Positions 54,001 to 64,000 of a DNA stretch of 64,000 nucleotides are shown one piece after another. Position 1 is the stretch's first letter, and every line of letters begins with the position of its first letter. This stretch comes from Tetragonia tetragonoides. Its lineage: Eukaryota > Streptophyta > Magnoliopsida > Caryophyllales > Aizoaceae. The notes under the pieces were generated by a model. The model saw only the letters and a list, made by a program, of their open reading frames with translations. It did no database searches and was not told where the DNA came from. The stretch spans positions 35,446,501 through 35,510,500 of the forward strand of contig CM076148.1 of the NCBI GenBank assembly GCA_038025085.1, written 5' to 3'. The translations under genes were made by a program, and so were the position numbers.

Positions 54001-57000
54001 CAGATTCCTTGTCTCTTCCTGTGACTAAATTGAATACTATGCTTTAATTTTCAACTTTCTTTCCCATGTTTAGGCGAGAAGTCCATGAGTCAAATTTTCG
54101 GAAACAGAAGGAAGATTTGCTTGAGTGGGAGAGGAAACTACAAGAAGCAGAGCAGAGGCTTTGTGACAGTCGGAGAACCCTTAATGAGAGGAAGGAGAAG
54201 CTGCATGAAACTGATAGGAACTGCAAACAAAAGGAGAGTAAGCTTCAAGAGCTTCAACAGAAGATTGATTTGGCTAATGCAACTTTGCGAAATATGGAAA
54301 ATGATATAAACAATCAATCAGCAGACTTGAGTATGAAAGAGAAGGTCCGTTTCTGAATGACTGTTTTACATGTTTTTTTTTATAGATAACCTGGGCATCC
54401 AAGCTTTGCTTGACTATTCCCATGGGCCCAGAAGTGAATGGCCTGGAAAACCTCCAGTCGCGCTGAGGGATCTCGAACTTGGGACCTTTGGAACAGATCT
54501 CAAAAGTCTTACGAGTTACCCTCTTAGGGTTTGAATGACTGTTTTACATGTATGCATATGTTGTCATGTACTTCACTTTCTTTCTGTGTATGATTTCAGA
54601 AAGCTGAAGCCATGATATGCGACCTAGAGATGAGAGAGAATCAATTACAAGAAAAGGAAGAACAACTTAATACAAGAGATAAAGTAAGTTCTAATTCCTT
54701 CCCAACAAATTGAGGTGCTTTCTTGTTTTTTCATCTTGCTGTAGAGTTCCATGACTTACTTGAGAGACCGCAAAATGTTCTCTATTGGCTCTCTACGTTT
54801 TTTGACGGGCTGTTGACTCTGTATGCTGACGGCGAACTTATTGTGATCTTCATGCATGGTTCTCGTTTCAGTGTAGTTCTTTCCAATGTCCTCCTCCTGA
54901 AGCAGTTCATTGCATTTGAAACTGTTCATTGCATTTGAAACATAGCTAATTCATGTCTAGGTCAGAAGTAATATAAAATATCAATTGGAATAAGAATCAA
55001 CTTTTTGTCTTGATCTTGTTCCTCTTGACCTCCAGCTCCTCCACCAACAGTTTCTTGTAAATCCCCCCATTTTCTATTCTTCTTTTTGGGTGGGTGGGTG
55101 TGGTGGCTAGAGGAAGATTGATGATAACATCTACATCATGTATTGTCTTGGGTCCACTTACACTGGTGTTCGTCTGTTCAAGTATAGATGCATTTACTGT
55201 TTGCAATTGTAAGGTTTGGTCCCAGTGGGAAATTCATACATAGGTTGTGTTCTGTATTTTGTGCAGATTCTTGGGCATGGTAATTATCTAGTATTTGTAC
55301 GGTAGGCCATAACATGGTTTTTATCTTCATGTGTCATATTGTAAGGGACGTTTATCTTTATGTTCTCTCTTGAGGATCACAATCACTTTTGGAAATGACG
55401 ACGTATAATGTCCTGTGAAGCCTTTGTACTTCTCCTGTAGAACAATAGTCTCAGTTCTTAAAACATTACCTAGGGGAGTGGGATGGTTATGGTTTTTTCC
55501 CTTGGAGCTAGATTCCTTGTAGCATAAAGTGAATTATAACAAGTTTTTTTTCATTGAGCTTTCAGGAAGGGGGAGGGGGTTAGATGGGAACAAAAATCTA
55601 GGTAGTGATCTAACCTTTGCAATCTACTTCACATGTATCCTAATTTTTTCCCTTTTACTACAATGTCGGTCTGATACACATACAATTTGCACTTTGGAAG
55701 ATGTTTGGCTAAGGCAATTGTTTGTTCTCGCAGGCCTTTTTCTAACTATAGGCTTCATCATATCTTAGTATTAAACTGTGCCAGTATTTTATTTCTAATC
55801 CTTTGATACAGTTCATATGTCCTAACTCCTAAGATGTGATTTACTTTCTGAGGCCACATGAATGGCAATCTGGACCCTCCCATGTGGTTCAAGAGGCAGA
55901 AAGATGAGCGCATTGACCTGCCTCATAGTCGTGAGTGGAAACAAGGATTGAAACACATTCTTAAGCATGTGTATAATTCAACATAACTTTCTTGAGCTCA
56001 TGGTTACAAGAAAGAGACACAGTTCTCGGAACCAGAGCTTTTATGAATTACATGGGAATGGGACTGTTGTGCTTATTTGGGGCTGTCTGTTCACTATATA
56101 ACAGAGACATTGGAAGAATGGCTATATGAAATATACCAACTATCTATGCATTGCGAGTGTAGATGTGAGGATTTGTGTAGTTTGATGGTTTATTCCTTTG
56201 TTTTTTTTGTGCTTGGACTGTGTAGTACATTTCATGGTATGTTTATTGCTAATAATAGTAGGTCTTCCTGTCTTTTGCATGGATGTTTGGAGAAATTTAA
56301 CATGTTTAAACTTAACTATTCTAGTTTAGTCAGCCAGATAATTGACAGTTTGTTCATGGCCTATTGCTCACAGATGGAGTTGAAGAAGCTCCTTGATGAG
56401 CACAAAGCTATGTTGAATGCTAAAACACATGAATTCGAGCTAGAAATTAAGCAAAAAAGAGAGTCCCTTGAGGAGGATTGTGAAAGCAGAACAAGAGTGG
56501 TGTCTCAGAAGGAAATTGAAGTCAATCATTACGAGGTGAAGCTAGGTAAACGGGAACAAGCACTGGAAAAAAAGTCAGAGAGGGTGAAAGAAAGAGAGAA
56601 GGATGTTGAAATAAAGGTCAAAGCTTTGAAGGAGCAAGAAAAACATCTCAAAGCCGAAGAAAAAAGACTGGAGGGGGAAAAGAAACAACTTAATGTTGAG
56701 AAAGATTCTCTACAGAAGTTAAAAGATGATATTGAAGTGTCGAGGACCGATGTCAAGAAACTGAAACTGCAGATTGAAGAAGAGAGAACAAGCCTTGCAA
56801 ATGTTAAGGAAGAGAGGTCAGAGTATCTTCGCTTGCAGTCATCTTTGAAGCAAGAGATGGAGAATGTTAGGCGTCAGAATGAGCTAATCGTGAGGGAAGC
56901 CGAAGATTTGAAGCTGGAAAGGGAGAAGTTTGAGAAAGATTGGGAAGCATTGGATGACAAACGTGCTGCTGTGGATAATGAGCTTAAGATGCTTGCTGAA

Positions 57001-59886
57001 CAGAAGGTGAGCTTTGAAAAGTTGCGGAACTCAGAGGACGAGAGATTGGAAAAGAAAAAAACTGAGACTGAAGAGTATCTTCAGCAGGAGAGAGATAGCA
57101 TCAGACTTGAAAAAGAATCATTTGAAGCCACTATGAAGCACGAGAAGCTAATGTTATCTCAAAATACTGAAAACGAGCGCAGCCTCTGGCTACAAGATTA
57201 TGAAAGGCAGCTTCGGATTCTTGAAAGTGATATGCAGAAGAAACAGACGGAATGGGAGAAGGTGGTGCAGGAGAAGGAGAGAGCATTTGAAGAAATGAAG
57301 GAGAGAGAAATGAGAAATATCAAATACTTGAAGGAGATTTCTGAGAAGAAGAAGGAAGAAATGGAAACTGAGAGGCAACGCATTGAAATGGAAAGGCAGG
57401 AATTGGAATTGAACAAGAAGCAGTTTAAAGAAACCAATATTGAGATATCCAAAGATATTGAAGCTCTTGAAAATCTTAGTCAAAAGCTGAAGAACCAGCG
57501 AGAACAGTTGATGACTGAGCGAGCCCAATTTGGTGCCTTTGTTGAGAAGATCAAGAGGTGCATGAATTGTGGTGATTCTGCTCAGGCATTTCTTCGTCAG
57601 GATTTCCAGCTACCCACTGTGGAGATCTCTTCTCATTTGCCAACGGATTCTCGTCATGATCGGAAGGATGCCAAGGATGAGGTGTCTCCTTTTAGTGAGT
57701 TAAGTAAGAAGATCTCTTCTTCTGGACTTAACAATGGGTCTTCTGAGTTTGGAGGACAGAGAAGTCTTATTCGTAAATGTGCTTCAATCATCTTTAGTTT
57801 ATCCCCTAATAAAGGGACTCAGGTTGCTGATGATCAAGTTCTGAAGTCTCCACATTCTTCTGCACATCTATGTACTAATGAAAATGAAGAAGCAGGTACT
57901 TCACTGCTCAATTCGGGTGAAGTAATTGCAAGAGCACCAACTTCTGCTAATGAATTTAGAAAAGATAGTGTAGATAATGCTCCATCAGTTGATGGCTCCA
58001 ATATTGGCAGTGAAGTACAAGGCATTCAGGAGTCTGAGAAATCTGATTTGAAGAGTGGACGACAAAAGCCCGGAAGGAAACGTGGGCCTGGAGTTCGAAG
58101 GACACACTCGGTTAAAGAAGTAGTTGAAGATGCCAAGGCATTCCTTGGCGAGACCTCTAAAGGAAAGATGGTGGAACAGCCAAAAGAAGAGACCCTACAT
58201 GCTGTCCGTAAGCGCAGTCGTTCCCAGGCCTCGAGAATGACTGAAGGTGAAGAAGAGGAGGATCATAGTGAAGGAAAGGGTGATAGTGTCACAACTGGTG
58301 ATCAGAGGAAAAGACGACAGACAATGACTTCCACGTTACGAACTCCCGGCCAAAAACGATACAATCTTAGGCATCATACAAGGTAAGTAGTTCTATCGTG
58401 ATTGTCTTTGTAAAGTTGATTAGTCAAAACTGAAAACTTTAACACTCAATAATACCTCCTTGCTAGTTCAATTAGTGTTTTTCCTTCCCCCGTGCATGCT
58501 TAATTCTCCCTCCAAAATGTAGTTTGTACCGCCCTATAGTGATTTTAAACCCTTCCAGAAAATGGATACCAGGATAAACTTAAGACTCGGTGCTTCTTTT
58601 TAGGAGAAGGTGACTGTGTTTCGTGATGCGCTGAGATAGAGTCAGTGGCATTTGTTTTTGGCACCGAGGGAGTTTTGTCTTTTTTGTTTGGTTTGGTAAA
58701 TGATATTGTGTTGCACTTATTAATTGCCCTGGGTTAGTAGTACGCACATTAATGAGAAAGTGAGGAAGTTTTGAGACATTAACTCCTTGGAAAACTAGAT
58801 GTCATCTATGATAAATAACCTCCATTAAGAGTAAATGTAGTTACTTTTTTTTATATTCCACAGGGGTCAGCCATTTGTTTTGATTCAAGCTCTTCCTATT
58901 TTAGCTACTATGCTGAAAGGAGAGGGACAAAGCATGTTTAATTCTAATTCGAGCCTAGGTTAGATATTTCTTAGAAGGGTGTGGGTTGTGATGCAATGTT
59001 ATGTGGAAGATAAACACAACTTTATATGCTTATTTACGGGGGCAATCCATTAAATAGGTCTTCAATATAAAGAGCAGTTTGGAATTTTAAAAGTTGCTAA
59101 TGGGACAATTCATTTGTATGAACGTAACTTGATGCTAACATAGTATCTTAACACAACAGTTCAGGAACAGCAACTGCAGGGAACAGTTCTGGAACAGCAA
59201 CTGCAGGAAAGGGCGTAGGTGGCGAGACTAAGAAGGATGGAAGGCTTTCCCTTGAGCGCACTAATCAACCTGCACCAGACCCTAATGATGCACCTGCTCT
59301 GTCATTGGATGTCGCTACTGACACCGACAGAAGAGACCCTGATGATGCACCTGCTCAGTCATTGGATGTCACTACTGCGACCAACAGAAGATTGAAAGTG
59401 GTTCAAGTTTCAACCACGAGAAGTATTGAATTTTCATCTGATAGGATTGTCAGGGTGAGAAATTTTGATATTCTATGTTATTTTTAATGATGCAAATCTT
59501 TTTGCTTTGACTTTCGAGTGGTTTTTGATGATAAAGTTTAATTATGTGCCAATTGAGTAATTTCGTTTATGTCGATGCAGTTTGATACAACAGCCAAGGT
59601 AGTTGACAGTGATGTTGGTGCTGCGAAATCAGTAGAGAATACTTCGTTGAGTGCAGAAGCAAAGTCAGCCGAAGATACAATGTTGAGTGAAGAGGTAAAT
59701 GGGACGACAGAAAGTATTAATGAAGATGATGTGAGCATGTTCCAAGAGAATGAAGATGAGGATGGCGCCAATGATGATGATGACGACGATGATGATGATG
59801 GGGATGTAGGTGAAAATGAAGATGACTATGATCATCAGGGTCAAAAGTCCATTGGAAAGAAGATTTGGAAGTTTTTCACAACATGA
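51026..59886 (+). CDS. CRWN1: NMCP1/CRWN nuclear lamina protein (full length)
   Basis: Eight coding exons: 51026-51325, 53167-53376, 53733-53986, 54074-54344, 54600-54683, 56374-58382, 59160-59454, 59581-59886. Phases fit throughout and total 3,729 nt = 1,242 residues. CRWN/NMCP proteins are plant lamin analogues that line the inner nuclear envelope and set nuclear size and chromatin arrangement. Seen: the N-terminal MFTPQRK motif and [11 protein letters not shown]; a long coiled coil from about residue 85 to 760 with the family's [24 protein letters not shown] near 768; basic NLS-like stretches ([16 protein letters not shown] near 936, and RKRSRSQ); RYNLR near 1,037; an Asp/Glu-rich tail with nine consecutive Asp; and the conserved end [12 protein letters not shown]. 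That end places it in the NMCP1 group (CRWN1-3) and not with CRWN4. Slightly longer than typical (about 1,100-1,200). A SINE sits in the intron after exon 4. CRWN1 rather than CRWN2/3 is a guess. Confidence 0.95.
54374..54531 (-). mobile_element. SINE in CRWN intron 4
   Basis: 158 bp, minus orientation. A perfect 20-bp target-site duplication TGAATGACTGTTTTACATGT flanks it (54354-54373 and 54532-54551). On the minus strand it starts CCCTAAGAGGGTAACTCGTA, has a box-B-like AGTTCGAGATCCC about 55-65 bp in, and ends in a run of A. It is therefore a tRNA-derived SINE moved by LINE machinery. It lies fully within the intron and leaves the donor at 54345 and acceptor at 54598-54599 intact. Confidence 0.92.
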
Positions 59887-61070
59887 TTTACTGACTGTTG
59901 CCTGCTTTTGTAATTACAAAATTCGGTCATTCTTACCCAGATTTGCACTGTGATTATAAATAGGTTCAATGTTCATGGGCTCCCAAGCTCCTTTTATAAA
60001 ATGGATGAGCAGTCCTGATTCAAACCAACTTCTAATCTACTCTCCACACCTTATCTTCAACTTTAGAGAATACTATCAAATTTCAGAGTTTTAGCCTCGT
60101 AGTCTCTAATTGAGATCGAAGTCTCACTTTTGTGTCTCATCTATTATCCCACTATACCCCAAGTACTATCCGTAGTTTGGGCTTGCATACCAGGTCAATG
60201 TAAACTACATAAAAAAAAATGATGATGTGTCATTTGCCAAATGTTAAATGTACAAAAAGAGTGAACGACACAAAATGGGACAGAAGATCTTTACCGATCA
60301 TTCTCACCTCGTTGTTCGTGAGTTGTGGTGGTGGACGTTTCTTTGGTGGGTGACCCTTACCTTCTTTCCATGTTGGGCCAAGGTCTATGAGTCATACCCA
60401 TATAAAAAGGATAAGAAGTCCAATTAATCTAGGTTGTGTTTCATCCAATCTATGGGGTTATTCAACCTACTTTCCATGTTTAGTTGTGGCTATTTAGTTG
60501 CAAATAGGGCATGAAACGGGTACTTGATAGTTGTTGCGTTTTCTTAGGCAAAGTAAAGATGGACAATGACATGTCAACGGTGTTAGGCCTTTGCTAAATA
60601 ACCAGGACCCAACCTCTACTATGGCATGCAGCATAGCTACTACTAGCCTTACTAGGGTGGGCTTGCTCCCTCTTGCTTATCCCTTCATTTTGGCTGCTGC
60701 TACTATTAATACAACACAAACGACTATCCGAACACTACAGCCATTTACTAAGACAAACAAGAGCACACAGCAATGCACATCGAGCGTATTCTTTTACCCA
60801 AACATTACTAAACTGAACTGAATCGAACTCAGCTGAATTGAATAGTACTATAATAAGTAGGTAAAAGTAGATTAAAGAATTGGAATGAACTTAACTGTCC
60901 TAAAATAAGAAAAAGAACACACCCATCATGAACATTTTTTTTGGTGTTGGAAGAACATAGGCCAAGATAGGAATCGAACAATACTTCTAAGTTCTAACTA
61001 TTAAAGCGTATCTTTGATCCCTCATTTATAAATTGACACAATATAACTAACTTCTTCCTCTAATTATAAT
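59887..61070. other. CRWN 3' flank and intergenic DNA
   Basis: The first ~100 bases are the likely 3' UTR. No gene recognised after that. Around 60,930-61,020 the minus strand has a box-B-like GTTCGATTCCT upstream of an A run, a possible old SINE without a confirmed duplication. Confidence 0.45.
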
Positions 61071-61172
61071 ATAACCATGTGAAAATCGACTCATAGTTAA
61101 CAAAGAACAAAACATGAACATATAACCATGTCAAAATCGACCCAAAGTTAACACAGAACAAAACATGAACAT
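61071..61172. repeat. 51-bp tandem duplication
   Basis: Two copies of a 51-bp unit starting ATAACCATGT (61071 and 61122), ending AAAACATGAACAT, with a few mismatches. Confidence 0.85.
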
Positions 61173-61214
61173 GACGCGTTAACCTGATTTGTCAAATTTT
61201 GACTTTAGTCAAAT

Positions 61215-61730
61215 TGCAGGGTAACCCATGACAAGCAGGTGCTGGTGGTCTTATTCGCTCAGAAGCTGGCTCTTTTCTTCAAGATTTTACACTTAAATGT
61301 GGAGTTTGCTCCTCCGTGAGAGCGGAATTGTTTGCTGCGCTTCGTGGTTTAATTTTAGCTAAAGATGGTGGGTTTCAACGGGTAGTTTTGGAGGTCGATT
61401 CTGAGGTTGTTATTCGCTCATTACGTGATGATCTTTCCCGGCCGTGGAATCCTAATTATCTTTTGATTCTTCAATGTCGTGCCTTGATGGTCCAAGAGTC
61501 TTGGGAGGTTCGAATTCGTCATGCTTTTAGGAAAGCTAATTGTGCGGCGGATTGACTAGCCAATCATAGCTTTGATATTTCTAGCAATTTGTGCATTTTT
61601 TCTAACCCACTTGAGGGTTTATTTTTCATTTTGTTTGATGATTTTGTAGGTCGTACTCGACCACGTTTAGTTTGATTTAATACAAAGGGCATAGCCCTCC
61701 ATTGCACCAATTTTTTATTTTTTTTTTGAC
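61215..61730 (+). pseudogene. 5'-truncated LINE, RNase H end only
   Basis: Begins within the GNP-x-AG segment (stop after GNP) and continues AGAGGLIRSEAGSFLQDF, VRAELFAALRGLILAKDGG (catalytic Glu) and LEVDSEVVIRSL (Asp). It then reads IRHAFRKANCAAD, where a TGA replaces the next codon before LANHSFDISS. It ends VGRTRPRLV with a TGA at 61674-61676 and a T/A-rich tail. The order matches the C-terminal RNase H of plant L1 elements (compare 25778-26304), but the sequence is a different family. Target-site duplication not identified. Confidence 0.8.
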
Positions 61731-64000
61731 TTTTGTGGTATTGCCTTCTTCTTTTTTTAATTTTCACTTTTCCTTTATCTTTTTCTTTAATCTTTTTCTA
61801 AATAGGGAGTACTTACAATCGTACGTGGTCCAAGCCCTTCATTGCTACAAAGACAATATTAATTGCAGGGAACGATTTATTTGATGATCGATCTATATAG
61901 CTTCTCATCTTGTCCCCCAACTGTGCTGGAGAGGCTACAAGCCTACAAGTAACACAAAAAAGAGTAGTACAATGTACAATTTTTACATGTTACCACTACA
62001 AAAGAGCTACTGAATAAGCCATAGTACTGTACACATTGAATGTTTAAGAATTGCAGTGGCCTTATCTAAATTGATCACTATCTAAGGTTGGCTTGAAATA
62101 GAGTAGTAGTTTTTTAGTTTAACAAAAAGAATATTTGAGAGAGTATTATTGATTTTTAATAATCTGTACCATCATAATTATTTAACTCAGTATTGTTCTC
62201 TGATAATTGTACTGTATTTGTTAATGGAGTTGAATTCTCTTTGTTAAAAGTAAATATACATTTGTATAATTTAAACTACAAGTACTTCCAAGGAACGTAC
62301 ACATAACACACTAACTAAAGTGATAGTGATCGACGGATGGGAAAACAAACAACAAATTAAAGAATGTACTAGTCGAGCAAATAGCCAACTTTAACCTTTC
62401 ACAAAAGATGAGAAATTTGATTTAGTTGTGTTTGTGACTAAACGTTTTTTGCCAAATTTTTAGCTTAATAAAAATTATATTCAGTTATCAAAAAAAGAAG
62501 AATGTACTAGTACAATTAACTTGAGAGAATATTGTGGCCGGATTGAGGATTATAATAATAAAAATTAAAATGAAAATTAATTATACTACAAAAAAAATCA
62601 AATTTTACTTTTTTAAGTGAGAAGATAGATCAAGTTTATTGCGAGAAATGTATGCGTTTTCAATAACTTAATTGGGATAATATAAGTTCCCTACAAGGAA
62701 GAAAAAAGAAAGAGGGTATGAGTTAGAAATACTGAAATAGATTGTGATAATTTAGTAATTTAGAGAATATATATTTACCAACCAAGAAATTCAATTAAAA
62801 AATTACATACACCTCGATCAAGTTCGTATATAATATGATACATATGAAATTTTATTGCATTAGAACATTATTAACATCATTACATTGCAACAATTAGTAA
62901 AGCCTCCATGTAATAAGTCGATTAAAAATTTCCCTTTAATCATATCAAAATGACTTAAGAGATTTTGTCGAATTATCTTATTTTGTCGATATAAGTTGAC
63001 CCTTTTTTTCAATTGATGGATTATATTTAGGCTAAGTGTGGAAGGGTATGTAATTATAGTGGTTCTCTATAAATGAGCAACATGGATCTAAATTTAATTA
63101 GGAGTTTGGAAATTAGTTTACTTAATTGGGTGTGTTTTTTTCTATTGTCTTGACGAACGATTATTAAACTGAATTGAACTACACGGATGAACACACCCAT
63201 AAAAACGGATATGTAATCTAAAGGAAGGAAGGAAAAACAAAAGAAAAGAAGAAGAAAAAAAAAACTCAAAGGCAATAACGTTGTTTTGCAGATCTGCTGT
63301 AGTCGAAGCATTACACAAGGATAGGATGTCATGTAATGTACTTATTACAGCATAGACAGGGAGAGTCAGAAATCGATATTTTGCCACGAGTAAAAATCAT
63401 AAAAACCCAAAATTTACTTATTGCTTAAATAAATTATTAACAACTAGACTGTTTGCCCACTTTTTTTTTTTTGGTTGCAGTTCTACCTTGATCTGTTTCA
63501 GAGATATACACAGTACGAAGCTTAGAACACCACCAAATAAACAGCCCCCATCCTTTGTTTTTGCATGCAATTTTTTGCATGAAAAACAAACAAATGGTCC
63601 CCTTAAAAAAAGATAAGGCAAATGAAATGAACCCCACAATAAAATCCAAACTTTAATTTGCTAGTGCCACGTACCCTCTTTTAGTTTCTTCTTTTCTTTA
63701 ACTAATCTCATTCCCTTTGGCCTTAACATTGCTCTTTCTTGCCATAACTTCCCCAACCACCACAAAGTCTTCTGCATATTTTTAGTTAGAAGCCTACATC
63801 ATCATGTACTCCTGTCTTGCTATGGTGGTAATAGGTCGTACGATGCATAGAACAATAATGATATTAATGGGTGTTGATTAGGCCTAGGCAAGTTAGAATT
63901 TTATCTTTTTGGGACCATGGAAAAAGAAATTTATCATAGGAATAGTAATAATTAGAGTGAGAGCTAAGAAATCAAGAACTAACAAGAGCATATGAGCTAA
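61731..64000. other. AT-rich intergenic DNA to the window edge
   Basis: No gene, RNA gene or complete transposon could be supported. Short open frames here show no domain or codon signal. Confidence 0.55.

Noticed and set aside
56077..56373. Upstream extension of the CRWN exon 6 open frame
   Set aside because: It is intron sequence that happens to be open; the CAG acceptor at 56371-56373 and phase with exon 5 fix the exon start at 56374, and the short copy agrees.
60930..61020. Possible second SINE (minus strand, box-B-like GTTCGATTCCT and an A run)
   Set aside because: No convincing target-site duplication or 5' end, and the nearby 51-bp tandem repeat confuses the flank.

Overview
The window is nuclear DNA of a flowering plant, almost certainly a eudicot. 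The evidence is spliced genes with GT-AG introns, an NMCP1/CRWN nuclear-lamina gene, an F-box/FBD/LRR locus, and plant-type transposons (L1-like LINEs with DUF4283 ORF1 proteins, Copia, hAT, Tourist, Stowaway, MULE/foldback). The species cannot be named from the sequence alone.

Layout. 1-6,140: a decayed L1-type LINE on the minus strand, running off the left edge and split by a 2.2-kb non-autonomous hAT element. 6,371-11,539: a complete but frame-broken Ty1-Copia element with 220-bp LTRs. 11,540-19,375: AT-rich intergenic DNA packed with small DNA transposons, a recent 276-bp tandem duplication carrying a long TAA microsatellite, a Tourist > foldback/MULE > hAT nest and a 367-bp near-palindrome. 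19,376-26,961: a four-level nest (Tourist > foldback/MULE-like > LINE > hAT). About 27,360-37,900: an intact oligoribonuclease gene with eight coding exons, whose introns hold a tandem duplication, a Harbinger-like and a hAT-like insertion, and a repeat found again at 42.7 kb. 39,363-42,708: a shortened copy of a CRWN gene. 43,865-45,532 (minus): a broken F-box/LRR/FBD gene. 46,850-48,317: a solo LTR. 48,905-50,576: a retroposed, broken TPR-like sequence. 51,026-59,886: the full-length CRWN gene (eight coding exons, 1,242 residues) with a SINE in one intron. 59,887-64,000: AT-rich DNA with one LINE RNase H fragment.

Only two genes look fully functional: oligoribonuclease (end-stage RNA turnover) and CRWN/NMCP1 (nuclear lamina). 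They are independent of each other. The most notable gene-level feature is the CRWN partial tandem duplicate. It lost exons 3-5 and a 552-bp internal block, both in frame, and gained a stop codon at a junction with repeat DNA, leaving a 629-residue open frame for a shortened lamin-like protein. The rest of the window records repeated transposon-into-transposon insertion, for which many target-site duplications can be read directly. Exon limits were derived from splice consensus, reading-frame phase and comparison of the two CRWN copies; no transcript data were available.
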